DNA from: Microbacterium sp. Leaf159
GTDB lineage: Bacteria; Actinomycetota; Actinomycetes; Actinomycetales; Microbacteriaceae
Reading direction: 5' to 3'
DNA: 64,000 nucleotides
Assembly: GCF_001423615.1 (NCBI RefSeq)
Contig: NZ_LMOU01000001.1
Span: 944,539 to 1,008,538 of the forward strand
Part shown: positions 32,963 to 44,191 of the stretch, piece by piece
Numbering within the stretch: the first letter of the stretch is position 1
Layout of the letters: every line of letters starts with the position of its first letter
Program-made: the position numbers and the translations under genes
The notes under the pieces: generated by a model
What the model was told of the DNA's origin: nothing
Database searches by the model: none
What the model saw: only the letters and a program-made list of their open reading frames with translations

Positions 32963-34112
32963 CGAGTCTGAGGTGATCAGGGGTCGGCCAGTTGAAGCCC
33001 GTCCCCTGCACCAGAAGGATGTGCTCCGACACGAGCAGGTCGTAGACGAGCTTCGCATCGTCTCTGATCTCGTGGACGTTCGGGTCGAGGCGCGGGAACG
33101 CGTAGAGAGCACCCTCCGGCTTGACGCAGGAGACACCGGGGATCGACTCGAGCCCCTCCCAGGCGATGTCGCGCTGCTCGTGCAGTCGGCCGGTCGGGGC
33201 GATGAGCGAGTCGATCGACTGCACGCCGCCGAGTGCCGCCTGCACCGCGTACTGAGCCGGGACGTTGGGGCAGAGCCGTGTCGAGGCGAGCAGATTGATC
33301 CCCTCGAGGAACCCCTTGGCGTGCGACTGCGGTCCGGTGATCACGAGCCAGCCGGAACGGTAGCCGGCGACGCGATAGGTCTTGGAGAGTCCGTTGAAGG
33401 TCAGACACAGGAGGTCGGGCGCCAGCGTAGCGGTCGGGATGTGAACGGCGCCGTCGAACAGGATCCGGTCGTAGATCTCGTCGGAGAGCAGCAGCAGCTG
33501 ATTCTCGCGCGCGATCTGCACCATACCCTCGAGCACCTCGCGGGAGTAGACGACGCCCGTCGGGTTGTTGGGGTTGATGATCACGAGCGCCTTGGTGCGC
33601 GGGGTGATCTTGGAGCGGATGTCCTCGAGATCGGGCTGCCAGCCGTTGTCCTCATCACACAGGTAGTGCACCGGGGTCCCGTCGGCCAGGCTCGTCATCG
33701 CCGTCCACAGCGGATAGTCGGGTGCCGGGATGAGAACCTCGTCGCCCTCGTCGAGAAGCGCCTGCATCGTCATCGTGATGAGCTCGGACACGCCGTTTCC
33801 GAGGAAGACGTCCTCGGGGTCGAATCGAGGGAACCCCTCGATCTCCTCGTACCGACTGACGACGGCGCGACGAGCGGAGATGATGCCCTTGCTGTCGCTG
33901 TACCCGTGAGCCGTGGGAAGGGCTGCGAGCATGTCGTGGACGATCTGGTGGGGCGCCTCGAATCCGAAGATCGCGGGGTTCCCCGTGTTGAGCTTGAGGA
34001 TCCGGTGGCCTTCTGCTTCAAGCCGCGCCGCCTCGACGAGCGTGTTTCCACGGATCTCGTACAGGACGTTCTTGAGCTTCGACGACTGGTCGAAGTGGCG
34101 CGTTGGTGTCAT
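32886..34112 (-). CDS. Pyridoxal-phosphate aminotransferase, AlaA-like (alanine transaminase)
   Basis: A 408-residue class I aminotransferase. PLP-binding features are NPNNPTGVVYS (about 180-190), LSDEIYDRILFD and the Schiff-base lysine in FNGLSKTYRVAGYRSGW. The N-terminal NTGNPAIFGFEAP and FLGNGVSELI are typical of AlaA/YfbQ-type glutamate-pyruvate transaminases. TAGGCT is exactly 6 nt before the ATG, right beside the secA terminator, so transcription restarts here. Its 3' end overlaps the ATPase gene tail-to-tail by 77 nt. Confidence 0.9.
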   Translation of the reverse strand: MTPTRHFDQSSKLKNVLYEIRGNTLVEAARLEAEGHRILKLNTGNPAIFGFEAPHQIVHDMLAALPTAHGYSDSKGIISARRAVVSRYEEIEGFPRFDPEDVFLGNGVSELITMTMQALLDEGDEVLIPAPDYPLWTAMTSLADGTPVHYLCDEDNGWQPDLEDIRSKITPRTKALVIINPNNPTGVVYSREVLEGMVQIARENQLLLLSDEIYDRILFDGAVHIPTATLAPDLLCLTFNGLSKTYRVAGYRSGWLVITGPQSHAKGFLEGINLLASTRLCPNVPAQYAVQAALGGVQSIDSLIAPTGRLHEQRDIAWEGLESIPGVSCVKPEGALYAFPRLDPNVHEIRDDAKLVYDLLVSEHILLVQGTGFNWPTPDHLRLVTLPEPRVLAEAVERLGNFLSSYRQ

Positions 34113-34134
34113 CGGCCAAGCCTACAGCGACAGA

Positions 34135-34170
34135 AAGAGGGGCCGGATCCACTCGGATCCGGCCCCTCTT
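34135..34170 (-). terminator. Terminator after secA
   Basis: A perfect 16-bp stem (AAGAGGGGCCGGATCC at 34135-34150 with 34155-34170) and 4-nt loop, 13 nt after the secA stop; the reverse strand continues with a short T-rich stretch. The next gene's -10 box begins 11 nt further on. Confidence 0.88.
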
Positions 34171-34183
34171 CGACGCATCGCGC

Positions 34184-36994
<2,811 letters not shown>

Positions 36995-37158
36995 AGATGT
37001 CATCTCCCTGTCGATGGTTCCGGCGGCGCCGCTGGTCGGGCGCGTGCCAGGCATACCTTGCCATGTTACCTGTCCGTGACCTGCACGTCGTCTGCATGGC
37101 GAACCCGCTTCGCGTTTCCGAGTATGTATATATTGATCCACGACACCGGGAGGCACAC

Positions 37159-37761
37159 ATGTCGGTACGCCAGAGTCTGCTCGCGATCCTCGCGCAGGGT
37201 CCGTGTTACGGCTACCAGCTGCGTCATGAGTTCGACCGGCGCACGGGCTCGGTCTGGCCGCTGAACGTCGGCCAGATCTACAACACTCTCGAGCGCCTCG
37301 AACGAGACGGGCTCGTGGACCGCGGCGACGCTGACGCGCAGGGTCACGTCTACTGGGAGATCACCGAGGCCGGGATGACGGAGGTCGACCGCTGGCTCGC
37401 AGCACCCGTGGAGCGGGGTCTGGCGACCAGGGACGAGCTCGCGATCAAGCTGGCCGTCGCGGCGACGCTTCCCGGGGCGGATGCCGCGGAGGTGATCGCA
37501 ACGCAGCGTGTGGCCTCTCGACGTCATCTCGGGACACTTCGCGACGTCAGAGATTCGCGGGAAGACGACACACCCGAAGACCTCGCCTGGTCGCTCGTCG
37601 TCGATTCCATGATCTTCGCGGCCGATGCCGAGCTGCGCTGGCTCGACCATGTGCATGCCCGCCTCGCCGAGCATCCGGAGCACGCGCTCGCGCTCGAGCT
37701 GACGGCCGACCGCCCCAAGCGCGGGCGGCCGGCGCGTCCGTCCGTCGCCGCCCTCGCCTGA
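37159..37761 (+). CDS. PadR-family transcriptional regulator
   Basis: A 200-residue PadR protein: N-terminal winged helix ([41 protein letters not shown], about 3-55) and a helical C-terminal dimerisation domain, ending in a basic KRGRPARPS tail. PadR proteins usually repress a neighbouring efflux gene, but none is adjacent here. GGGAGG 5 nt before the ATG sets the start. The promoter holds an unusually AT-rich run (about 37123-37135, GTATGTATATATTGAT) that likely includes the -10 and may be its own operator. Confidence 0.9.
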   Translation: MSVRQSLLAILAQGPCYGYQLRHEFDRRTGSVWPLNVGQIYNTLERLERDGLVDRGDADAQGHVYWEITEAGMTEVDRWLAAPVERGLATRDELAIKLAVAATLPGADAAEVIATQRVASRRHLGTLRDVRDSREDDTPEDLAWSLVVDSMIFAADAELRWLDHVHARLAEHPEHALALELTADRPKRGRPARPSVAALA

Positions 37762-37824
37762 CCGACGTTCGCCTGGAGCGGATGCACAGCCAGCACTCTC
37801 GTTCGGGAAACTAGGATCAGTCCT

Positions 37825-39165
37825 ATGGCTGGAATATGGGGCAGACGCAAGCGCGAGCAGGAAGAACTGGCCGCACAGGATGCCGATCTGGCACGCCGTG
37901 CCGAGCAGGCGCTCGTCGCCGCGGACGAGCGGATCCGGAGCACCTCCGACGAGCTGGCGTTCGCTGAGGCCGAGCTCGGAGGGCAGCTCACGGGAGACCT
38001 GAAGAAGGCGCTGAGCGCGGTGCGCACGCATCTGCGCGAGGCCTTCCAGATGCACCAGCTGAACCACGACGAGATCCCCGACACCGCGGAAGAGCTGCGT
38101 ACCCGAAACGCGCGTATCGTCCAACTCTGCGACTGGGCCCAGGATCTGCTCGACGAGAAGACGACCGACCTCGCCGCCTCCGTCGCGAAGGTGCGCCGTG
38201 CACCGGAGGTCATCGCCCAGGTGCGCAAGGACGCCGCCGAGCTGAGCTCCCGCATCCCTCACACCAACGAGACGGTCGCCCGTCTCTCCGCGCGCTACGC
38301 GGACTCGGCGATGCATCAGATCACCGCCAGCGCCGCCGAAGCAGAGCAGCTCATCGCCTTCGCCACACACGGCGCCGCGGTCTCCGAGCGACGCCGTGCG
38401 GCCAAGCAGAACGAGGAGGCCAACCTCGCCCTCGAGACGGCGACCGAAGCGACGCGCCGCGCATCCGCGCTGCTCGACGCGGTCGAGGATTTCGAGATCG
38501 AGGCTCTGCGTGCCGAGTCGACGCTCGCCGAGGTCGTCGCCGACTCGCGGGGCGACCTGATCGCCGCGCGCACAGCGCCGCAGGTTCCCGCCGTCGCCAC
38601 AGCCGTGACCGCTCTGCAGGACGCCCTCAGCGCGCTCTCCCCTGCGGGCTCCCCCGGCGACCCGTTCGCCGAGCTTTCTCAGCTCCGCGAGGCGAACACC
38701 GCTCTCGACGATGCGATCGCCACGGCTCGCCACCGCGCAGAGCACCCGCTCCCCAGCATCCAGCAGGTCCAGCACGCGATCGACGACGCCGACCGCCAGC
38801 TCGGCGTCGCCCGCGGGCTCATCGCCGGACACCGAGGCTGGATCGGGGCGGACGCCCGCACCCGACTCGCCGAGGCCGAGCGCCTCCGCGTGGATCTGTC
38901 CGACCTCCTTCCCGCCGAGGAGACCCGCGACGAAGCGCTCGCGAGCGCACGACGGGTCGCACACCTCGCCGCTGAGGCATTGCAACTCGCCCAGCGCGAC
39001 ATCGACTCGTCCCGCCCGCAGGATCAGGGCTGGGGCGGCGGCGGCGACGGCTGGGGTGGCGGCGGCTGGAGCGGCGGCGGGCGACGAGGCGGCGGCGGCG
39101 ACATCGCGTCCGGAATCCTCGGCGGGCTCGTGATCGGCAGCATCCTGGACGGCATCTTCGACTGA
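37825..39165 (+). CDS. Long helical protein with Gly-rich C-terminus (TPM-protein-tail-like)
   Basis: A 446-residue protein, almost entirely Ala/Glu/Arg-rich helix with heptad-like stretches up to about residue 400, followed by a Trp/Gly-rich segment (about 405-425) and a hydrophobic end, GILGGLVIGSILDGIFD. The arrangement resembles the C-terminal half of actinobacterial TPM-domain proteins, but the TPM domain and signal peptide are absent. The final hydrophobic stretch might insert in the membrane as a tail anchor. TAGGAT is 7 nt before the ATG (leaderless). The function is unknown. Confidence 0.6.
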   Translation: MAGIWGRRKREQEELAAQDADLARRAEQALVAADERIRSTSDELAFAEAELGGQLTGDLKKALSAVRTHLREAFQMHQLNHDEIPDTAEELRTRNARIVQLCDWAQDLLDEKTTDLAASVAKVRRAPEVIAQVRKDAAELSSRIPHTNETVARLSARYADSAMHQITASAAEAEQLIAFATHGAAVSERRRAAKQNEEANLALETATEATRRASALLDAVEDFEIEALRAESTLAEVVADSRGDLIAARTAPQVPAVATAVTALQDALSALSPAGSPGDPFAELSQLREANTALDDAIATARHRAEHPLPSIQQVQHAIDDADRQLGVARGLIAGHRGWIGADARTRLAEAERLRVDLSDLLPAEETRDEALASARRVAHLAAEALQLAQRDIDSSRPQDQGWGGGGDGWGGGGWSGGGRRGGGGDIASGILGGLVIGSILDGIFD

Positions 39166-39170
39166 CGCGC

Positions 39171-39204
39171 ACGGCGCAGACGCGAGAACGGCGCAGACGC
39201 GAGA
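39171..39204. repeat. Perfect tandem duplication of a 17-nt unit
   Basis: ACGGCGCAGACGCGAGA occurs twice head-to-tail (39171-39187 and 39188-39204), just after a stop codon. The second copy runs into the first four bases of the terminator stem. It looks like a slippage duplication; no function is apparent. Confidence 0.8.
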
Positions 39205-39238
39205 ACGGCCCGGCTCCTTCAGGAGCCGGGCCGTTCTC
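39201..39238. terminator. Bidirectional terminator between the helical protein and hpf
   Basis: A perfect 17-bp stem (39201-39217 with 39222-39238) and 4-nt loop (TTCA), 9 nt from the hpf stop and 35 nt from the convergent gene's stop. Confidence 0.9.
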
Positions 39239-39247
39239 ATGTCGGTC

Positions 39248-39904
39248 TCAGGAGGCGAGGGCCTCAGACGGCGGCGCCGCCGTCTCGAGAGCGATCACGC
39301 CGTAGTCCCAGCCCTTGCGTCGGTAGACGACGCTCGGGTGATCGGTGCGCACGTCGACGAACAGGAAGAAGTCGTGTCCGACGAGCTCCATCCGATCGAC
39401 CGCCTCTTCGACGGTCATCCACTCGGCACCGAAGTTCTTGGTGCGGATGACGACGGGCGAGTAGACCTCGTCTTCGTCGTTCTGGACGGGCACTGCGCCC
39501 GTCGCGACTGCGCGAAGCACGTCGACAGAGGCCGGCTGGACGTCGATGCCCTCCAGCGCTCCGGTCTCCTTCTCGAAGTGTGCTCCGCGGGGATGCTGTC
39601 GGCCGTCGACTCGCTTCTCCTTGGCCCTGCGCAACTGCTCGGCCATCTTGTCGACCGCGAGGTCGAGGGCGACGAACTTGTCGCCGTCGGTGGCCTCTGC
39701 ACGGACGACCGGCCCCTTGCTGATGAGAGTCAGCTCGACCGTTTCGTCGGGCACATGCCCGTTTCGGTACACCCGATGGGTGACCTTGACATCCAGTCGT
39801 TGCGCCCGCGACGCGAACGTCTGGATCTTGGCGATCTTCTCCTCGACAACGGTGCGGAATCGGTCGGTGATACCCACCCCGACGCCAACGATGCTCGTTT
39901 CCAT
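39248..39904 (-). CDS. hpf: Ribosome hibernation-promoting factor, long form
   Basis: A 218-residue long HPF that dimerises 70S ribosomes into inactive 100S particles in stationary phase or stress. The N-terminal YfiA-like domain (about 1-105, ending GDKFVALDLAVDKMAEQLRR) binds the decoding region; a linker leads to the C-terminal dimerisation domain (about 158-218, MTVEEAVDRMELVGHDFFLF, VYRRKGWDYGVI). AAGGAGG 6 nt before the ATG fixes the start. TACCGT at 39972-39967 may be its -10. The order secA-hpf-comF-lpqB is that of mycobacteria. Confidence 0.95.
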   Translation of the reverse strand: METSIVGVGVGITDRFRTVVEEKIAKIQTFASRAQRLDVKVTHRVYRNGHVPDETVELTLISKGPVVRAEATDGDKFVALDLAVDKMAEQLRRAKEKRVDGRQHPRGAHFEKETGALEGIDVQPASVDVLRAVATGAVPVQNDEDEVYSPVVIRTKNFGAEWMTVEEAVDRMELVGHDFFLFVDVRTDHPSVVYRRKGWDYGVIALETAAPPSEALAS

Positions 39905-39998
39905 TGCTGCCTCCTTGTCCCGGTCCTCCCGGCCAAGGGCGGACCGTGGTCGCCTTGTGACCCCCAACGGTAGTCCGCCTGACCGCGGATGTCACGGG

Positions 39999-40685
39999 TC
40001 ATTTCCTGCGTGTCCCCGATGCGTTCGCATTCCGTTCGCTGTGACGTGGTGTGGCGGCCAGCGCGACCGCCGCGAGTACATGGAAGCCAGCGGCGCGGAG
40101 CGCCCGCTCGCCCTCATCGAAGGTCGCACCCGTGGTGACCACGTCGTCGACGAGCACGACGGCGCGCCCCTCACCAGGCCGCCGGACGCGCATGGTGCCT
40201 CGCACGTTCTGCGCCCTGCTCTCGGCGTCGAGCCCCCGCTGGTCCGCGCTCCGACCACGCGTGCTCAGCAGGCTGGAGGGTGCGGCCCCCGCCCTCCGGA
40301 TGAGGAGATCGGGCACTCGGTAGCCTCGTCGTCGGTATGCGGCCCTCGTCGTCGGAACGGGCACGACGAGGACGGATTCTCCCGACGACTCCGCCAGCAC
40401 CTCGCGGAGCACCTCGCCGAGCGCCTCCCCCAGCGGCCGGGCGAGCACGGTCTCGCCCTCGTCCTTGACCCGGCGGATGCACCGGGCTGCGACCGACTCG
40501 AAGGACATCGCGGCGCGCACATGCAGACCGCCGGGCGAGGTCCGCTCGCGAGGCGCGGCTCGAAGGCCATCACGGCACGACCCGCACAGCATCGTCTCGG
40601 GCTCGCCGCAGCCCGCGCACGACGCCGCGAGCAGCAGGGTGAGCATCTCTGTTCCGACAGCGCGGACGGAGGCGAGTGAGAGCAT
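39999..40685 (-). CDS. ComF-family phosphoribosyltransferase-like protein
   Basis: A 228-residue ComF/GntX-type protein: an N-terminal four-cysteine zinc ribbon (Cys23, Cys26, Cys34, Cys37) and a PRTase domain with the PRPP loop VVLVDDVVTTGAT (about 189-201). ComF proteins are needed for DNA uptake in competent bacteria, but actinobacterial relatives have no proven role and could act in nucleotide salvage. The start ATG at 40685 is preceded by AGAGGAT. It lies 94 nt before hpf and 104 nt after lpqB; the latter gap holds two inverted repeats. Confidence 0.85.
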   Translation of the reverse strand: MLSLASVRAVGTEMLTLLLAASCAGCGEPETMLCGSCRDGLRAAPRERTSPGGLHVRAAMSFESVAARCIRRVKDEGETVLARPLGEALGEVLREVLAESSGESVLVVPVPTTRAAYRRRGYRVPDLLIRRAGAAPSSLLSTRGRSADQRGLDAESRAQNVRGTMRVRRPGEGRAVVLVDDVVTTGATFDEGERALRAAGFHVLAAVALAATPRHSERNANASGTRRK

Positions 40686-40725
40686 CCGTCGATCCTCTCG
40701 GAGCGGGGGTGCTGCGGGGCCCTTC

Positions 40726-40757
40726 GCCGGCCCGTGGGCCGGCAACTGTCAACAGTT
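40726..40757. promoter_or_regulatory. Inverted repeats between lpqB and the comF-like gene
   Basis: GCCGGCCC/GGGCCGGC (40726-40743, 8-bp arms, 2-nt centre) is followed at once by AACTGT-CA-ACAGTT (40744-40757). The first could be a weak terminator for lpqB; the second contains TTGACA on the reverse strand and could be a -35 element or operator for the comF-like gene. I see no convincing -10. Confidence 0.35.
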
Positions 40758-40789
40758 CCGCGCATGACCGGGCTGTGCAGAAGAGACGG

Positions 40790-42508
40790 TCAGTGCCCCG
40801 CCCTGGTCGCCAGCAGCGTGACTCCGTCGATCGACTCGCTCCACGCGGAACCGCTCCGCGCGAACACTCCGCCTTCAGCACCGAGCACCCTCACACCCGC
40901 CGGAGCGCGCGACCCCGCGATCGACACGGCCCCCGTCGGAGCGACCTCGGACGTGCCCGGTCCTCCCACGATCTGTGTGAGGACCATCCGGTCATCGGGG
41001 TCGGTCAGCAGCCCGAGGCGGTCGGCACCCAGCCAGACGAGCCCGCTGACCCCGCCGTCGAGCTGCGCCAACGGCTCAGCGGGACCGAGCTCGGTCGGCA
41101 CGCCGGCCTCGTCGCGGACGATCGCGGAGACGACGACCCAGCGCTCACCGCCGATCACGACGACCGCTGCGATGCGCGCGCCGTCTGCGGAAACGCGCAC
41201 GGCGGAGATCGACGAGGCATCCGGCCATGCGCCCGTGATCGCGTGCGGAGACACGTCGCTGCCGATCGCCTGAAGCGCCGACGGCGCATTGGACGGCACG
41301 GACCAGGTGTAGTCGAAGGGGTCCATGGACGGTCGGATCAACGACGCCCTGGCGTCGAGCTCGTTGAAGCCGTCATCGCCGGTCACGTACACGTGCCCGT
41401 CGGCGAGCAGAACGGCCGCGTGCGAACCGTCGATCGCGACATCGATCGCGCTGATGGGCTGGGTGGCGCCGAGGATCTCCTCCGACACTCCCGGGATCGG
41501 TGTGATCTCGCTGCCGACGAGTGCACCGAACTCACCGTCCTTCAAGATGAGGCTGCCCGCGTCCGCAGGATCTTCGATGACCCTGACGACGCCGGCGTCG
41601 AGTGTGCGCCCGTCGACGCTGAATCTGACCTGGTCGACCTGCACCCCTGCGGCATTCAGGGTCGCCTGCAGCTGCGTACGCATGCGAGCGAGGGTCGTCG
41701 CATCGAGGCCGAGGGCCGCGCGATTCAATGCGACGTCGGCGACCTGATCGGGACCGATGGGCACGGCGTCACGGGCGAGCTGCACGCCCTGCGGGAAAGC
41801 GCTCTGGACCGCAGGGTCGAGCCACGGACTCGGCGCTCCGCCGATCAGGGACTGCGCGATCGTGGTGGCGATCGTGGCGCGGCGCGGGAACCACCTCACG
41901 TCGGGCACCAGTCTCTCCCACGTCTGGTCGTAGTACTGCAGCGCGTAGTCGTCGTAGACGCGCGAGAACCGGGATTCGTCGATCACCACACCGTCGGGGG
42001 CCTCCGCGATACGCCACTGCCCCTCCTCGAACACGACGACGAAGGCGGAGTTCGACGGCCCGAAGGCCTCGGAGTACGCTCCGGTCGCGTCGACACTCGC
42101 GACCTGATCGAACCTGACCCTCACCTCGGCCGAGTCCCCGTCACGGGCGTCGACATCGTCATCGACACTCGAGGTGAAGGAGCGCGTGGCCCCGCTGATG
42201 TCTATCGACACCCCGGTGTTCGGGCGCCAGGTCGATGCGAGATCGGGCGTGAGGAACTTGCGTGCGGTGTCCCAGTTGTCGGCCGGAGTGATCGCGGCCT
42301 CCATGAACCCCTCGACGATCGCCGCAGGTCCAGCTCCCTCGGCAGGACCGGAGGCGAGCGGGAGGAAGTCCTGGTCTTCCGGTGATGCACCGAGCGCGAG
42401 CCCCGGCTGCACATCACCCGTCGTCGGGAGCCCCGAGCACGCCGACAGAAGCAGAGCGGCCGTGGCGATGGCGACCCCGCGCAGCACGCGTCGAGTCCGC
42501 GAGATCAT
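40790..42508 (-). CDS. lpqB: Lipoprotein LpqB
   Basis: A 572-residue exported lipoprotein. The signal peptide ends in the lipobox LLSAC (Cys24). A GerMN domain (about 190-320, with NRAALGLDATTLARM) and a C-terminal beta-propeller-like region follow. In mycobacteria LpqB works extracellularly with the MtrB sensor to tune MtrA signalling and envelope or cell-division control. The ATG overlaps the mtrB stop by 4 nt (ATGA), which fits a stoichiometric partner of the kinase. Confidence 0.94.
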   Translation of the reverse strand: MISRTRRVLRGVAIATAALLLSACSGLPTTGDVQPGLALGASPEDQDFLPLASGPAEGAGPAAIVEGFMEAAITPADNWDTARKFLTPDLASTWRPNTGVSIDISGATRSFTSSVDDDVDARDGDSAEVRVRFDQVASVDATGAYSEAFGPSNSAFVVVFEEGQWRIAEAPDGVVIDESRFSRVYDDYALQYYDQTWERLVPDVRWFPRRATIATTIAQSLIGGAPSPWLDPAVQSAFPQGVQLARDAVPIGPDQVADVALNRAALGLDATTLARMRTQLQATLNAAGVQVDQVRFSVDGRTLDAGVVRVIEDPADAGSLILKDGEFGALVGSEITPIPGVSEEILGATQPISAIDVAIDGSHAAVLLADGHVYVTGDDGFNELDARASLIRPSMDPFDYTWSVPSNAPSALQAIGSDVSPHAITGAWPDASSISAVRVSADGARIAAVVVIGGERWVVVSAIVRDEAGVPTELGPAEPLAQLDGGVSGLVWLGADRLGLLTDPDDRMVLTQIVGGPGTSEVAPTGAVSIAGSRAPAGVRVLGAEGGVFARSGSAWSESIDGVTLLATRAGH

Positions 42509-44184
42509 TCGAGGCTCCCTCTGTCGAAGAGCTCGGCCGGAAGATCGGCGAGTTGGATCGGCTGCGTGGCGTCACCGATCTCCCCCAGCGAATCCTGGGG
42601 CTCGAGGGGAATCGGCGAGGGGCCGTCGGAGGCGTCTCCACGGCGCGGCAGGGTGAGGACGAAGTTCGTGCCGACGCCGAGCTCGGACCATACGCCGAGC
42701 GTGCCTCCGTGCAGGGTCGCGTCTCCGAGAGCGATCGAGAGCCCGAGGCCCGTGCCTCCGATCGTGCGTTGACGAGAAGGGTCAGCTCGCCAGAACCGGT
42801 CGAACACGCGCTCGGCATCCGCCGGGTCCATACCCAATCCGAAGTCGCGGACTCCCGCAGCCACCGCGTGCTGATTGCTGTCCACCGTCACGACGATGGG
42901 ACGCCCCTCGCCATGCTCGATCGCATTGCCGATCAGGTTGCGGAGCACTCGCCGTACGCGGCGTGGGTCCATGTCGACCGGAGAGTATCCGCCTGGCGCG
43001 ACGAGGCGCAGTTCGCTGCCCCGCCCGTCGGCGAGCGGCTGCATCTGCTCGATGATGTCCTCGGCGAGGTGCGCGAGACTCGTCGCCTCGAGTTCGAGCT
43101 GCACGGACCCGGCGTCATAGCGGCTGATCTCGAGCAGGTCCGACAGCAGCGTCTCGAAACGCTGCACCTGGGTGTGCAGGAGCTCCGTGGTCCGTGCGGT
43201 CGTCGGGTCGAACTCGCCGCGCTGATCGTTCAGCATGTCGGCCGCGAGCCGGATGGTCGTGAGGGGCGTCCTGAGCTCGTGCGACACGTCGGAGACGAAC
43301 CGCTGCTGCACGAGGGAGAGCTCGCCGAGCTCCTTGATCTGCGACTCGATGCTGTCGGCCATCGCATTGAACGACCGCCCGAGCGTCGCGATCTCGTCTT
43401 CGCCGTGCACGTCGATGCGCACGGCGAGATCACCCGAAGCCAGGCGCGCACTGGTCTCGGCGGCCTCGACGATCGGGGTCGAGACGGTGCGCAGCACGAC
43501 GAAGGAGATCGCCGCGACGATCGCGATGAGGCCGATGCCGGCGATCCACAGCGTGCGCTGCACGAAGGTGAGGGTGTTGTCGGCGTCCGCGAGGTCGTAG
43601 GCGAAGTACACCTCGAACGGTCCGGCCTCGGGCACCTGGAGCTGCTGCCCCACGATGACTCCCGGCACGGCCCGACCGTCGACGTCGAGCGACGCGGACT
43701 GCCAGGACTGCCAGTCGTCGAACTTGACCACGCGGTTCCGGAGAGCCGGGCTGATGCTGTTGGCGCTCAGGCCGGCGGTGAAGCCGTTCAGAGAGACGGC
43801 GGCAGCGTCGCCGTCGACCCGGAATCCGGCGAGACCCTCCGCGGTCGAGTTGCGGCCGAGGTCCTCCTGCACGCTGTCCCACAGCTCCCGCAGCGCTGCG
43901 GGGTCATCGCCCAGTGCCGTGGCGTCCAGCGTCGTCTGCGCCTGGTTCACCGAACGCGCCGCGTCTTCGAGCGCCTCGTTCTTGCGCGATTCGAACAGAT
44001 CGTTCTGGATCACGAGCGCCATGGTCACGCAGGTGATCAGAATCGCGGTCGAGGTCAGGAGCAGCGTGATCGTCAGGGTACGGAACCGCAGGGATCGTCG
44101 CCACAGAGCCCGGGTGACGGTGGGCCAACCGCGCCAGTCGCGGATGACAGCGACCGCCGTGGTGGTCGCTGCGGTGGCGGCCAT
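42505..44184 (-). CDS. mtrB: Sensor histidine kinase MtrB
   Basis: A 559-residue membrane kinase: first transmembrane helix near residues 35-60, an extracytoplasmic domain of about 160 residues, second helix near 215, HAMP, then HisKA with FVSDVSHELRTPLTTIR and an HATPase domain (NLIGNAIEHG, FRADPSRQRT-like FWRADPS, GGTGLGLSI). A Pro/acid-rich tail of about 40 residues follows. It controls MtrA. I use the ATG at 44184, 7 nt after the mtrA stop; in-frame GTG codons at 44202 and 44211 would overlap mtrA and cannot be excluded. Confidence 0.95.
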   Translation of the reverse strand: MAATAATTTAVAVIRDWRGWPTVTRALWRRSLRFRTLTITLLLTSTAILITCVTMALVIQNDLFESRKNEALEDAARSVNQAQTTLDATALGDDPAALRELWDSVQEDLGRNSTAEGLAGFRVDGDAAAVSLNGFTAGLSANSISPALRNRVVKFDDWQSWQSASLDVDGRAVPGVIVGQQLQVPEAGPFEVYFAYDLADADNTLTFVQRTLWIAGIGLIAIVAAISFVVLRTVSTPIVEAAETSARLASGDLAVRIDVHGEDEIATLGRSFNAMADSIESQIKELGELSLVQQRFVSDVSHELRTPLTTIRLAADMLNDQRGEFDPTTARTTELLHTQVQRFETLLSDLLEISRYDAGSVQLELEATSLAHLAEDIIEQMQPLADGRGSELRLVAPGGYSPVDMDPRRVRRVLRNLIGNAIEHGEGRPIVVTVDSNQHAVAAGVRDFGLGMDPADAERVFDRFWRADPSRQRTIGGTGLGLSIALGDATLHGGTLGVWSELGVGTNFVLTLPRRGDASDGPSPIPLEPQDSLGEIGDATQPIQLADLPAELFDRGSLE

Positions 44185-44191
44185 GGTGCTC

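Noticed and set aside
37066..39240. A 724-codon reverse-strand open frame opposite padR and the helical-protein gene
   Set aside because: It spans two real forward genes and their intergenic region; composition is that of antisense translation.
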